From Corynebacterium halotolerans YIM 70093 = DSM 44683 (GTDB lineage: Bacteria > Actinomycetota > Actinomycetes > Mycobacteriales > Mycobacteriaceae), in the NCBI RefSeq assembly GCF_000341345.1, contig NC_020302.1, forward strand, positions 3,071,753-3,135,752: DNA of 64,000 nt, in the 5' to 3' direction. Both the position numbers and the translations under genes were made by a program. Positions 37,490-46,385 of this stretch are shown here, piece by piece (position 1 is the stretch's first letter; each line of letters begins with the position of its first letter). Below the pieces are notes generated by a model, which worked only from the letters and a program-made list of their open reading frames with translations, was not told the DNA's origin and searched no databases.

Positions 37490-39085
37490 ATGACGCACGA
37501 TCTGCTGGCCCTGACCCGGTTGAACATCAGGACGCGGCGGGGTTACCTGCTCGCCTGGTGTCTTCCCCTGTGGGCGCTCGTGGCGGCGTTCCCACCCGCG
37601 TATGAGAGCTACTATCCCACTCTCGAGTCCCGCCAGCCCATGATCGAGGGGCTGCGCAGCAACACCGGCACCACCGCCATCTACGGCGTGATCGCCGATC
37701 CCGGCACCATCGGACAGATGACCGCCTGGGAGATCGGAGCCTGGGTCGGTCTCCTCGGCTCCGTGATGGCCGTGCTGCTGGTCACCGGCCTCCACCGCCG
37801 GGCCGAGTACTCGGGGCTGGGGGAGCTGCAGCGCTCCACTGGCATCCGGCCCGTCGTCCCGGCCGCCGCCGCGTTGATCACGACGCTGCTCGCGGCGGTT
37901 GTGCTGGGTGCGGGCTCGAGCGTGGTCCTCCTGTTCGAGCAGGCCATTGTGGAGGAGCTGACCACCTCCGGGGCCTTCGCCTTCGGGGCCAGTGTGGCGC
38001 TCGCCGCCACCGGCTCCGCGCTCCTCGCCCAGGCCGTGCTGCTGTTCATCCACGACGGCGCGGCGCTGACCCGCGCGGCGCTGCTCACCGTCCTCGCGTC
38101 CTTCATCATCCGGGTGGTCGCCGACACCCGCGAGCTCACCTGGCTCAACTGGTTCTCCCCGCTGGGCTGGCGGGAGGTCATCGGACCCTACGACACCGAT
38201 GACTGGACCGTCGTCGCGGTGCTCGTGGGCGTCTGTCTGCTGGCCGCGGTGCTCATCGGGGCCGCTGACCGCCGCCGCAGCTTCGCCACCGGTCTGCTCC
38301 CGCGGCGTCGGCAGGCGTCCCGACGCCCGCGCCACATCCGGGGACCGCTCGGCCTGCGCTGGGTGCTCTCCCGCGGGGTGCTGGTCGCGTGGGTGCTGGT
38401 CGTCGCGGGCCTCAGCGGATTCCTCATGTCCCTGTCCGGGACGATCGCCGACCTCGTGGGCACCAGCGAGGGCACGGGGGAGGTCTTCCGCGACCTGTTC
38501 GACGGCGACGCCGTCTACGAGGAGTTCATCGCCTATATCTGCCAGGTGATCGGCATCCTGATCGCCGCGGCGGGCGTCCAGCAGATCACCGCCCACCACG
38601 CGGAGGAGCAGGCCCGGACCGTGGACCTGCAGCGTTCGACGGGCGTGCGCCGCTGGGTGCCGCTCGGTGCGACGACACTCGTGGCACTGCTCAGCCTGGT
38701 GGCCATGACGGTCGCGCTCCTGGCCGGCGGGGCGGTGGGCCTGGCCTCCCAGGAGAACACGATGGACGAGGACTACGCCTCCCTGACCTACGCCGCCCTG
38801 TCCCAGCTCGGCCCCACCCTGTTCCTGACGGGAATCGCGGTGCTGCTGGTCGGCGCGGTACCGCGGCTGACCCAGTTCGCCTGGGCGCCGCTGGCCGCCG
38901 GCGCGGTGGTCTCACTGATGGGGGCGATTCTGCAGTTGCCCGACTGGGCGATCGACGCGTCGCCGTTCAGCCACACGCAGTTGCCGGGCGATGACTCGCT
39001 GGGGGTGCCGCTCGGCCTGGCCGTCGGCGGGCTCGTCCTGATGGGGGTGGGGCTGGTGGCGGCCCACCGACGGGAGATTCTCTAG
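37490..39085 (+). CDS. ABC-2-type multi-span permease
   Basis: A 531-residue integral membrane protein with about 12 hydrophobic segments arranged as two similar halves (ELQRSTGIRPVVP in the first, DLQRSTGVRRWVP in the second), the pattern of duplicated actinobacterial ABC-2 exporter permeases. It has no ATPase of its own and probably pairs with the ATPase at 35220. The ribosome-binding site is weak (GGAAGCGGGG well upstream), so the ATG at 37490 is the best available start. Possible substrates include antibiotics or lipids; none is indicated. Confidence 0.85.
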   Translation: MTHDLLALTRLNIRTRRGYLLAWCLPLWALVAAFPPAYESYYPTLESRQPMIEGLRSNTGTTAIYGVIADPGTIGQMTAWEIGAWVGLLGSVMAVLLVTGLHRRAEYSGLGELQRSTGIRPVVPAAAALITTLLAAVVLGAGSSVVLLFEQAIVEELTTSGAFAFGASVALAATGSALLAQAVLLFIHDGAALTRAALLTVLASFIIRVVADTRELTWLNWFSPLGWREVIGPYDTDDWTVVAVLVGVCLLAAVLIGAADRRRSFATGLLPRRRQASRRPRHIRGPLGLRWVLSRGVLVAWVLVVAGLSGFLMSLSGTIADLVGTSEGTGEVFRDLFDGDAVYEEFIAYICQVIGILIAAAGVQQITAHHAEEQARTVDLQRSTGVRRWVPLGATTLVALLSLVAMTVALLAGGAVGLASQENTMDEDYASLTYAALSQLGPTLFLTGIAVLLVGAVPRLTQFAWAPLAAGAVVSLMGAILQLPDWAIDASPFSHTQLPGDDSLGVPLGLAVGGLVLMGVGLVAAHRREIL

Positions 39086-39126
39086 CAGCGCCCTCAGCTC
39101 TCACCCCACCCGCGGCCCCGCCGTGC

Positions 39127-40257
39127 TCAGCGCCCGGTGGGGGCGGGATCCCGCCATGCGCCGCGGGCGTAGGAGCCCGGGTAGGGGATCTCCTCGCGCG
39201 GTGTTCCCAGCTCGTGGGCCGCCCGGTGGGGCCACAGGGCGTCGCGCAGCGCGGCGCGACCGATGAGCACGGCGTCGGCCCGGTCCTCGGCGACGATCGC
39301 CTCCGCCTGCGCCGGCTCGGTGATCAGGCCCACCGCGGCCGTCGGCACGCCCGTGGCGCGGCGGATCTCCTCGGCGAAGCGGGCCTGGTAGTTCGGCCCC
39401 ACCGGGATGTCGGCCGGGGCGGCGCCGCCGGTGGTGACGTCGATGAGGTCGACACCGGCATCGCGCAGCAGGTGGGTGAGCGCGATCGTCTGGTCCAGGC
39501 CCCACGAAGGCTCGGAATCCTCGGCGTCCACCCAGTCGGTGGCCGACAGTCGCACGATCAGCGGCATGGTCTCAGGGATGACGGCCCGCACGGCGGAGAC
39601 GACCAGACGGATCAGGCGGGTGCGGTTCTCGAAGGAACCGCCCCAGGAGTCGGTGCGCTTATTCGCCAGGGGAGTGAGGAACTGGTGGAGCAGGTAGCCG
39701 TGGGCGCCGTGAATCTCCACGGCGTCGAAACCGGCGCGCACCGCCCGCTCCGCGGCGGCGGCGAACTGCTCGGGCAGGTCGTAGAGCTCGTCGGTGGTCA
39801 TCTCCCGCGGCACGGCCAGACCCGCGTTGGCGACGGCCGAGGGGCCCACCGGCTCCCAGCCGCCGTGCCCGGGCGGGATGGTGTCGGTGTCACCGAAGCG
39901 CTCCTGGTTCGGCAGGGCCGGCACGGTGGAGGACTTCCGGCCCGCGTGGTTGAGCTGGATGCCCATCCTCGTGCCCTGGGAGTGGACGAAGGAGACGATG
40001 CGCGCCCAGGCCTCCTCCTGGCGGTCGTTCCACAGACCGGTGCACAGCGGGGAGATGCGCCCCTCCGGGACGATGCCGGTGGACTCGGCGATGATGAGGC
40101 CGAAGCCGCCGGCGGCACGGGCACCGTAGTGGACCAGGTGCCAGTCCTCGGGCGTGCCGTCGCGGTCGGAGGCGTGGTACTGGCACATCGGCGGCATCCA
40201 CACGCGGTTGGGCAGCTCCAGGTCACGGAGCCTGAACGGGGAGAACAGCTCAGACAT
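39127..40257 (-). CDS. NADH:flavin oxidoreductase (OYE/YqjM-type)
   Basis: A 376-residue FMN-dependent ene-reductase of the old yellow enzyme family. Seen: FSPFRLRDLELPNRVWMPPMCQY at the N-terminus with the Cys of the YqjM subclass, QLNHAGRKSS, EIHGAHGYLLHQFLTPLANKR, and VRLSATDW. These enzymes reduce activated C=C bonds with NAD(P)H and often serve in detoxification. TAGTCT lies 7 nt before the ATG at 40257, so the transcript is probably leaderless; the open frame extends to 40446 without homology. Divergent from the BASS transporter. Confidence 0.93.
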   Translation of the reverse strand: MSELFSPFRLRDLELPNRVWMPPMCQYHASDRDGTPEDWHLVHYGARAAGGFGLIIAESTGIVPEGRISPLCTGLWNDRQEEAWARIVSFVHSQGTRMGIQLNHAGRKSSTVPALPNQERFGDTDTIPPGHGGWEPVGPSAVANAGLAVPREMTTDELYDLPEQFAAAAERAVRAGFDAVEIHGAHGYLLHQFLTPLANKRTDSWGGSFENRTRLIRLVVSAVRAVIPETMPLIVRLSATDWVDAEDSEPSWGLDQTIALTHLLRDAGVDLIDVTTGGAAPADIPVGPNYQARFAEEIRRATGVPTAAVGLITEPAQAEAIVAEDRADAVLIGRAALRDALWPHRAAHELGTPREEIPYPGSYARGAWRDPAPTGR

Positions 40258-40264
40258 GCCCACC

Positions 40265-40270
40265 AGACTA
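40265..40270 (-). promoter_or_regulatory. -10 element of leaderless OYE gene
   Basis: TAGTCT on the minus strand ends 7 nt before the start codon at 40257. No ribosome-binding site is present. Confidence 0.5.
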
Positions 40271-40314
40271 CGCCGCCACCGATCCAAGAGCCGGTCGGGC
40301 CGTCCCGCGGGCCC

Positions 40315-40320
40315 TAAACT
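40315..40320 (+). promoter_or_regulatory. -10 element of leaderless BASS transporter gene
   Basis: TAAACT ends 7 nt before the ATG at 40328. The divergent OYE gene has the same geometry, so both transcripts of this 70-bp gap appear leaderless. Confidence 0.55.
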
Positions 40321-40327
40321 GTTGCCC

Positions 40328-41308
40328 ATGCTCTCCCGACTCAAGCGGACGGATCCGCTCATCGTGCTCATCATCGCCGCCGTGATCGTGGCGGTCATCG
40401 TGCCGGCGCGCGGCACCTTCGCGGACTGGTTCGCGGTGGCCACCAACCTCGCGATCGCCCTGCTGTTCTTCCTCTACGGCGCGCGCCTGTCCACCCGCGA
40501 GGCACTCAACGGTCTGATGAACTGGCGTCTACACCTGACGATTCTGGCGTTCACCTTCCTCGTGTTCCCGCTCGTCGGGGTGGCGCTGGCACCCCTGCAG
40601 CTGGTCATCTCCGATGGGCTCTACCTGGGCATCCTGTACATGACGCTGGTGCCGTCGACGGTGCAGTCCTCGGTGGCGTTCACCTCGATCGCCAAGGGCA
40701 ACATCGCGGGGGCGATCGTCGCGGCGAGTGCGTCGAACCTGGCCGGTGTGTTCTTCACCCCGTTGCTGGTCCTGCTGCTCATGTCGGCCGGCGACGGGGT
40801 CCACATCGACGCCCAGGTGTTCATCGACATCTCTCTGCTGCTGCTCCTTCCGTTCATCCTGGGCCAGGTCCTGCGCAGGTGGGTGAAGGGCATCGCCGCG
40901 AACAAGGCCACCAAGATCGTCGACCGCGGCTCCATCACCATGGTGGTCTACTCGGCCTTCTCCGCGGGTATGGTCGCCGGGGTGTGGGGCGAGGTCTCGG
41001 TCCTCGAGATCGTCTTCCTCGTCGTGTTCTCCGCCGTCCTGGTGGTGTTCATGCTGTGGTTGAGCCGTTTCGTCTCCCGGCGCCTGGGCTTCAATGAGAA
41101 GGACATGAAGGCCATCCAGTTCTGTGGCAGCAAGAAGTCTCTGGCCACCGGCCTGCCGATGGCCTCGGTGATGTTCGGCGGTGGGGCGCTCGGCCTGCTC
41201 ATCCTGCCGCTGATGATCTTCCACCAGGTCCAGCTCATGATCTGCTCCTGGCTGGCGGCCCGCTACGCCTGGAAGGCCGGTGGGCAGCACACCCCGTCTG
41301 CGCTCTGA
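40328..41308 (+). CDS. Bile acid:sodium symporter-family (BASS) transporter
   Basis: A 326-residue membrane protein with about ten segments. TLVPSTVQSSVAFTSIAKGN and the late QFCGSKKSLATGLPMA are characteristic of the bacterial BASS branch (YfeH-like), which moves organic anions or keto acids with Na+. The physiological substrate is unknown. ATG at 40328 is preferred over upstream frames because TAAACT lies 7 nt before it. The transcript may continue into the small gene at 41389 after 80 nt. Confidence 0.9.
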   Translation: MLSRLKRTDPLIVLIIAAVIVAVIVPARGTFADWFAVATNLAIALLFFLYGARLSTREALNGLMNWRLHLTILAFTFLVFPLVGVALAPLQLVISDGLYLGILYMTLVPSTVQSSVAFTSIAKGNIAGAIVAASASNLAGVFFTPLLVLLLMSAGDGVHIDAQVFIDISLLLLLPFILGQVLRRWVKGIAANKATKIVDRGSITMVVYSAFSAGMVAGVWGEVSVLEIVFLVVFSAVLVVFMLWLSRFVSRRLGFNEKDMKAIQFCGSKKSLATGLPMASVMFGGGALGLLILPLMIFHQVQLMICSWLAARYAWKAGGQHTPSAL

Positions 41309-41380
41309 CACCACTGCACAGGCTCACCCGGCCCGCGTGACGACGCCCGTGTTTGCGTCACCGGGGGAAGGGGGAGAGGA

Positions 41381-41396
41381 TATCTCACGTGAAACC
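41381..41396. promoter_or_regulatory. Degenerate parS containing a start codon
   Basis: TATCTCACGTGAAACC matches the parS consensus at 13 of 16 positions; the right half-site is intact and the left half has two changes. Its central GTG (41389-41391) is the start codon of the following gene. Affinity for ParB is expected to be lower than for the other five. Confidence 0.6.
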
Positions 41397-41706
41397 ACGA
41401 TTCTTCATCCGCATCGACCTGACCGTCCCTGGCGCCGGTTCCATCGTCCACGTCGCCGAGCTCGAGGAGATCGACGCGCAGCGGTGCATGATGGTGCGCA
41501 TCATCGAGCTCGACCCCGCCGAGACGATCCGCGGCGCCGCCCGGGCGTCCACGGGCACCACGGTCGGCATGCAGAATGCCCCCACCGAGGTCGTGCCGCA
41601 CCCGGACACCTACGCCGGCTTCCCGGACATCGACCACCGCGAGCTCACCGAGGACGAGTTCGAGGGTCTGTGGTCGGAGGCCGTCGCCAAGTTCCCGGAA
41701 CTCTAG
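41389..41706 (+). CDS. Hypothetical protein, start inside parS
   Basis: A 105-residue protein of unknown family. It begins MKPRFFIRIDLTVPG, has a predicted beta-rich N-terminal half and an acidic C-terminus (ELTEDEFEGLW). AGAGGA (41374-41379) lies 9 nt before the GTG at 41389, which supports this start over the in-frame ATG at 41353. The GTG is the centre of a degenerate parS. A strong terminator follows at 41721. No homologue recognised. Confidence 0.7.
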   Translation: MKPRFFIRIDLTVPGAGSIVHVAELEEIDAQRCMMVRIIELDPAETIRGAARASTGTTVGMQNAPTEVVPHPDTYAGFPDIDHRELTEDEFEGLWSEAVAKFPEL

Positions 41707-41720
41707 TGCTCCCCACACAC

Positions 41721-41753
41721 GGAGGGTCTCCCGCCTCGGGCGGGAGGCCCTCC
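41721..41753. terminator. Hairpin terminator between convergent genes
   Basis: GGAGGGTCTCCCGCC and GGCGGGAGGCCCTCC pair over 15 positions with one mismatch and a 3-nt loop, followed by GGCGTTTCC. It lies between the 41389 gene and azlD and may serve both. Confidence 0.7.
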
Positions 41754-41790
41754 GGCGTTTCCAGAGGCCTCAGCGGGGCCGACCGGATGG

Positions 41791-42153
41791 TCAGAACACG
41801 AAGTTGACCAGGCCCATGTAGGCGAGCGTGCCACCGAAGATCGACAGCCCCGAGTCCCGCCGCCAGGCGTGCAGGCCGAGGGTGACGGCCACCCCGATCA
41901 ACGCCGCCGGAATCCCGCCCGGGGCGCCCGACTGCCCGGAGAGCGTGTAGACCACGAGCACCGCCATCACTCCGACGGGCATCATCATTCCGAGCGTGCC
42001 GAAGAACTGGTTTCCCTTGAGCACCTTCAGGAAGGAGAACGGCAACTGGCGCAGGAGCACGGTCACCAGCGCGACGGGCAGGAGGACGGCCAGCACCTGC
42101 GTCAGGGACACGCCCTCCGGCAGTCCGTGTTCGGCGAGCACCGTGACCGTCAC
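41791..42153 (-). CDS. azlD: Branched-chain amino-acid exporter small subunit
   Basis: A 120-residue AzlD-type membrane protein with about four segments (LTQVLAVLLPVALVTVLLRQLPF, MMMPVGVMAVLVVYTL). AzlCD pairs (BrnFE in corynebacteria) export branched-chain amino acids and methionine. GTG at 42153 overlaps the azlC stop (GTGA), with GGAGGA just upstream. Last gene of the cca-yqgE-azlC-azlD transcript. The identity with BrnE specifically is not proven. Confidence 0.88.
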   Translation of the reverse strand: MTVTVLAEHGLPEGVSLTQVLAVLLPVALVTVLLRQLPFSFLKVLKGNQFFGTLGMMMPVGVMAVLVVYTLSGQSGAPGGIPAALIGVAVTLGLHAWRRDSGLSIFGGTLAYMGLVNFVF

Positions 42154-42893
42154 CGTTCCTCCCGGGTGCGCTGCGCCCGGTCGAGGCGGACCTCCATCGC
42201 CTGGTCCAGGCGGGGGGAGAGGTACCGGGCGAGCAGGATGAGGAAATAGGCCGACAGGGCGAGCATCAGCATGTGCTCCGGGGAGAACAGACCGATGACC
42301 ACCGCCAGGGCGAGTGCCACGGCGGGCAGGGAGAGGTCCTGGTTGTTGCGGAAGGTCTCCCAGGTGAGCACGACGAACAGGGCGACGAGCGCGAACTCCA
42401 TGCCCTGCACGCCGGGTGGGATGACCTGGCCGGCCACGGCGCCCACGATGCCGGGCAGCACCCACATCGACTGGCAGAAGAGCTGGATCGTCAGTACCCG
42501 CGCTCCGGAGATCGTCCCCGGGGGCCGCGCGGAGACGATGGCGTAGGACTCGTCGGTGAGCGCGTAGGTCGAGTACGCCCTGCCCGCCGTGCCGCGGATG
42601 GCGTGCCGGGGAAAGGTCAGTCCGTAGAAGATGTGCCGGAAATTGACCAGCAGGCCGGTGACGAGGGCGGAGAAGGGCCCTACCCCGGCGGTGACCAGGT
42701 TGAGGGCGAGGAACTCCATGGAGCCGGCGTAGATGACGACCGAGAAGACCGGCGTCCACCACCATGCGAAACCGACCTGCGTCATGAGCAGGCCGAAGGC
42801 GATGCCCATGGGCACCAGGCCCACGGCCACCGGCCACGCCTCCCGCAACCCGCCGCGGATCTCCGCGCGGGTCGCCTCCGACGCCCCCGCCAT
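42150..42893 (-). CDS. azlC: Branched-chain amino-acid exporter large subunit
   Basis: A 247-residue AzlC-type permease. Signature: VGLVPMGIAFGLLMTQVGF, YAGSMEFLALNLV, and NFRHIFYGLTFP. It works with AzlD for amino-acid export. ATG at 42893 overlaps the yqgE stop (TGATG), so it is translationally coupled to it, and its own stop overlaps azlD. No Lrp-type regulator is adjacent, unlike the brnFE locus as I know it. Confidence 0.92.
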   Translation of the reverse strand: MAGASEATRAEIRGGLREAWPVAVGLVPMGIAFGLLMTQVGFAWWWTPVFSVVIYAGSMEFLALNLVTAGVGPFSALVTGLLVNFRHIFYGLTFPRHAIRGTAGRAYSTYALTDESYAIVSARPPGTISGARVLTIQLFCQSMWVLPGIVGAVAGQVIPPGVQGMEFALVALFVVLTWETFRNNQDLSLPAVALALAVVIGLFSPEHMLMLALSAYFLILLARYLSPRLDQAMEVRLDRAQRTREER

Positions 42894-43498
42894 CAGTTGT
42901 CGACGGGGTCGGCGGGGAAGGTGGAGAACAGTGGCAGCGGCATCTGCTGGCGGCGCATGACGTCGCCCCACAGGTCCACGTGTCCGGGGGCGATGACGTC
43001 GGTGGGCAGGGCGGGGGCGACGTACCAGTCGCCGCGTTCGATCTCGTCGTCCAGCTGGCCCGGCGACCACTCCGCGTAGCCGGCGAACAGGCGCATGCCC
43101 TCGACGAGCTCGGTGACCTCCTCGGGTCCGGAGCGCAGGTCGACGTGCGCGAGCCGGTTGGCCAGGCGGTTGAGTTGCGGGGCGGTGTCCATGTCGACGC
43201 CCTGCCTGGTCATCGCCAGGCCGACGACGGACTGCTGGTTGAGCGGTCCGCCGATGTAGAGGGCCTGCGGCTTGGCCACGCACGGCAACCAGTCGGGCAT
43301 GACGTTGAAGACGGCGAGCTCACTGCGGGCGGTGAGGTTGACGCCGAAGGTCAGGTGCTCATTGTGCTCGATGATGAGCACGACGCTGCGGGCGAACTCA
43401 TCGGAGAGCATCCCCGGCGCCGCCACCAGCAGCATACCGGGGGCCGGGTCATTGCGCTCCAGGGCGTTGAAGAGCCGGTCCGCGTAGAAATCGGGCAC
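42893..43498 (-). CDS. YqgE/AlgH-family protein
   Basis: A 201-residue member of the YqgE/AlgH (DUF179) family: PGMLLVAAPGMLSDEFARSVVLIIEHNEH at the start, GVNLTARSE, and YIGGPLNQQSVVGL. The molecular function is unknown; AlgH was linked to alginate regulation in Pseudomonas. The gene starts 15 nt after the cca stop and overlaps azlC, so it is co-transcribed with both. Confidence 0.92.
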   Translation of the reverse strand: MPDFYADRLFNALERNDPAPGMLLVAAPGMLSDEFARSVVLIIEHNEHLTFGVNLTARSELAVFNVMPDWLPCVAKPQALYIGGPLNQQSVVGLAMTRQGVDMDTAPQLNRLANRLAHVDLRSGPEEVTELVEGMRLFAGYAEWSPGQLDDEIERGDWYVAPALPTDVIAPGHVDLWGDVMRRQQMPLPLFSTFPADPVDN

Positions 43499-43513
43499 GC
43501 AGCCTCACTCCTT

Positions 43514-45106
43514 TTACTCTCGAACCTCGTCGGCACCGGTGTCTCCGGTGCCGGTGGTGTCTGCGTCGGGGGATGACTGTTCAGAATCCCACCAGGCGCG
43601 CAGTTCCGCAACAGCCTCCGCGCGATCCAGGGGGCCGCGCTCCAGGCGCAGCTCCTTGAGGAACGCCCAGGCGCGCCCCACCTCGGGGCCGGGCCGCAGA
43701 TCCAGGATCTCCATGATCTCGTTGCCGTCGAGATCGGGGCGGACGCGGGCGAGATCCTCCTTGGCGGCGATCTCGTCGATCCGCTCCTCCAGATGATCGT
43801 AGGTGCGTTGCAGCCGCGCCGCCTTCTTTTTGTTGCGGGTGGTGCTGTCGGCGCGCACGAGCTTGTGCAGGCGGGGCAGGAGCTCCCCGGCGTCGGTGAC
43901 GTAGCGGCGTACGGCGGAGTCGGTCCACTGACCCTCGCCGAAGCCGTGGAAGCGCATGTGCAGGTACACCAGCTGGGAGACGTCCGAGACCACCTGCTTG
44001 GGGTACTTCAGGGCCCGCAGGCGCTTGCGCACCAGCTTGGAGCCGACGACCTCGTGGTGGTGGAACGTCACCCCGCCGCCGGGTTTGAAGGCGCGGGTGG
44101 CGGGCTTGCCGCAGTCGTGCAGCAGGGCCGCCCAGCGCAGCACGAGGTCGGGGCCGTCCTCCTCCTGCTCCATGGCCTGGCGCAGCACCTGCATGGAGTG
44201 GGCGTAGACGTCCTTGTGCTGCATGTGCTCGTCCTGGGTCAGCCGCATCGCCGGGATCTCGGGGAAGACGTGCCCGGCGAGGCCGGTGTCCACGAGCAGG
44301 TTGACCCCCGTCCACGGTGCCGGACCGGCCATGAGCTTGTCCAGCTCCACCTGGACGCGCTCGGCGGTGATGCGGGTGATCTGCCCCGCCATCTCCGTCA
44401 TGGCCGTCTTCACCCGGTCGGCCACCCCGAATCCCAGCTGGGAGACGAAGCGGGCGGCGCGCAACATGCGCAGCGGATCGTCGTTGAAGGAGCTCTCCGG
44501 GGTGTCCGGGGTGTCCAGCCGACGGTGGAGCAGATCGTCGAGACCGCCGACGGGGTCGTGGAAGCGCCCCGTCAGGCGGCCGTCGTCGCCGGCGACCAGC
44601 TCCACGGCCATGGCGTTGACCTTGAAGTCGCGGCGGATGAGGTCGCCGTCCAGGGTGTCGCCGAACCGGACCTCCGGGTTGCGGGAGGTGCCGTCGTAGG
44701 TGTCGGAGCGGAAGGTGGTGATCTCGATCTGCTGGCCGCGCATCTGCGCCGAGACGGTGCCGAAGGCGATTCCGGTGTCCCAGACCACACCCGCGTGGGC
44801 GTCGAGGATCTCCTTGACCACCTCCGGGCGGGCCGGGGTGGTGAAGTCCAGGTCGTTGCCTAGGCGGCCCAGGATGGCGTCGCGGACGGATCCGCCCACC
44901 AGGTGGAGCGGGTGCCCGCGGTCAGTGAAATCCGCCACCAGATCGGCGAGTACGTCGGTCAGCCCGGCGATGACCTGCTCGGCGCGTGCCAGCAGCGCGG
45001 CACGCCCGTTGACGTCGGAGGCGTCGGGCAGCGCCGACCCGGCGGCCGGGGTGTGTCCGGGAGCCGGGGCGGCGGACTCGGTGTCGTGCGTGTCCTCGGG
45101 ATTCAT
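43514..45106 (-). CDS. cca: CCA tRNA nucleotidyltransferase
   Basis: A 530-residue class II nucleotidyltransferase that adds or repairs the 3'-CCA end of tRNAs. Catalytic head [13 protein letters not shown] (near residue 72) and DLDFTT provide the metal-binding Asp residues; [10 protein letters not shown] follows. A C-terminal HD domain has [11 protein letters not shown] near residue 332. Residues 1-45 are low-complexity. ATG at 45106 has TAGACT 7 nt upstream, so it is probably leaderless. It corresponds to the pcnA-annotated gene of mycobacteria and is divergent from the NUDIX gene, as there. Confidence 0.95.
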   Translation of the reverse strand: MNPEDTHDTESAAPAPGHTPAAGSALPDASDVNGRAALLARAEQVIAGLTDVLADLVADFTDRGHPLHLVGGSVRDAILGRLGNDLDFTTPARPEVVKEILDAHAGVVWDTGIAFGTVSAQMRGQQIEITTFRSDTYDGTSRNPEVRFGDTLDGDLIRRDFKVNAMAVELVAGDDGRLTGRFHDPVGGLDDLLHRRLDTPDTPESSFNDDPLRMLRAARFVSQLGFGVADRVKTAMTEMAGQITRITAERVQVELDKLMAGPAPWTGVNLLVDTGLAGHVFPEIPAMRLTQDEHMQHKDVYAHSMQVLRQAMEQEEDGPDLVLRWAALLHDCGKPATRAFKPGGGVTFHHHEVVGSKLVRKRLRALKYPKQVVSDVSQLVYLHMRFHGFGEGQWTDSAVRRYVTDAGELLPRLHKLVRADSTTRNKKKAARLQRTYDHLEERIDEIAAKEDLARVRPDLDGNEIMEILDLRPGPEVGRAWAFLKELRLERGPLDRAEAVAELRAWWDSEQSSPDADTTGTGDTGADEVRE

Positions 45107-45113
45107 CCGCCTC

Positions 45114-45119
45114 AGTCTA
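45114..45119 (-). promoter_or_regulatory. -10 element of leaderless cca
   Basis: TAGACT on the minus strand ends 7 nt before the cca start codon. Confidence 0.5.
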
Positions 45120-45322
45120 CCCGGCACCACCGGGCCACCCCGAACAGGCGGCGGGGCACGGGCAGGGCACGGACGGAGTACGGACGGGGTCGGGAGGTGG
45201 TCCCCGGCCACCTCACCGCCATCCCACCGTCACCTCCGCGACGCCTCCTCACCGCCCCGCCACCGGCCCCGCGACACGGTCGGCGACACGGCGAATGAAT
45301 TCCGAAAGGTCCTCCCAGCGGA

Positions 45323-45328
45323 TACCAT
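45323..45328 (+). promoter_or_regulatory. -10 element of leaderless NUDIX gene
   Basis: TACCAT ends 7 nt before the ATG at 45336; no ribosome-binding site is visible. Confidence 0.45.
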
Positions 45329-45335
45329 CGTGGCG

Positions 45336-46385
45336 ATGACTGACAATGAACGGCACCTGGCCCGCCCGCAGGCCAGCGATGGTGCCGGTTCCGGCTCCGG
45401 CGGGTCCCCGAACCCCGGGCCGGACTCCCAGGGCCCGAAGCGCCGACGACGCCGCCGGCGCTCACGCCGTCGTGCCTCCGGCCCGTCCGGCCAGTCCGGT
45501 CAGTCCACCCGGTCCGACTCCGCCGGATCCACTGGGGGGGCGCAGGGCTCCGGCGACGGTGACAAGGGCGGAAACCAGGGCGACAAGGACACCAGGGGCC
45601 CGGAGAAGAGCGGCGGAAACCGCTCCCGCAGCCGGGGACGCAACCGCTCCCGCAACCGCCGCCGCGGTTCCTCCACGGGCCAGAACAGCGGTCAGAACAC
45701 CGCTTCCACCACGGAACAGACCGGTGGTGACGGCGCGCAGGCCTCCGGTGGCGCACAGCCGCCGACAGGTACCCGCGGGCGTCGGAAAGCGGGCGGGCGC
45801 AACCGCCGCCGCAGCGGCCAGCCCTCCTCCCGGCCCATGCCGCGCGGCGGGCAGAACCGCCGCAACGGGGCGCAGTCGCGGATGCACACCCGCGACGAGA
45901 CCTCGGCCGGCGGGCTCGTGGTCTCCGGGCTGGCCGAGGCCGTCGACGACCGCGGCCACGTCGACCTCTCCCGTATCTACGTCGCCCTGATCGGCCGGCT
46001 TGACCGGCGCGGGCGCCTGCTGTGGTCCATGCCGAAGGGGCACGTGGAACCGGGGGAGGACCACGGTGCGACGGCCGAGCGTGAGGTGTGGGAGGAGACC
46101 GGCGTGCACGGCCAGGTCTTCGCGGACCTGGGGGTGATCGACTACTGGTTCGTCTCCGAGGGCATCCGCATCCACAAGACGGTCCACCACCATCTGCTGC
46201 GCTACGTGGACGGAGACCTCAACGACGAGGATCCGGAGGTCACCGAGGTGTCCTGGATCCCGGTCTCGGAACTCATCGAGCACCTGGCCTACGCCGACGA
46301 GCGCAAGCTCGCCCGCATCGCGCATGACCTCCTACCCGAACTCGCGCGGGAGGAGAAGGCCGCCGGAAGGGCGACACCCCGGTGA
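45336..46385 (+). CDS. NUDIX hydrolase with long basic disordered N-terminus
   Basis: A 349-residue protein. Residues 1-175 are low-complexity and very basic (runs such as [12 protein letters not shown], then Gly/Ser/Gln-rich repeats and [17 protein letters not shown]). From about residue 186 a NUDIX domain follows; the box starts [16 protein letters not shown] and ends VWEETGVHG (residues about 234-256), with all catalytic glutamates. It lies at the mycobacterial mutT4 position, so a nucleotide or capped-RNA substrate is possible. The basic tail suggests binding to RNA, DNA or membranes. The stop overlaps the next gene (GTGA). Confidence 0.9.
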   Translation: MTDNERHLARPQASDGAGSGSGGSPNPGPDSQGPKRRRRRRRSRRRASGPSGQSGQSTRSDSAGSTGGAQGSGDGDKGGNQGDKDTRGPEKSGGNRSRSRGRNRSRNRRRGSSTGQNSGQNTASTTEQTGGDGAQASGGAQPPTGTRGRRKAGGRNRRRSGQPSSRPMPRGGQNRRNGAQSRMHTRDETSAGGLVVSGLAEAVDDRGHVDLSRIYVALIGRLDRRGRLLWSMPKGHVEPGEDHGATAEREVWEETGVHGQVFADLGVIDYWFVSEGIRIHKTVHHHLLRYVDGDLNDEDPEVTEVSWIPVSELIEHLAYADERKLARIAHDLLPELAREEKAAGRATPR

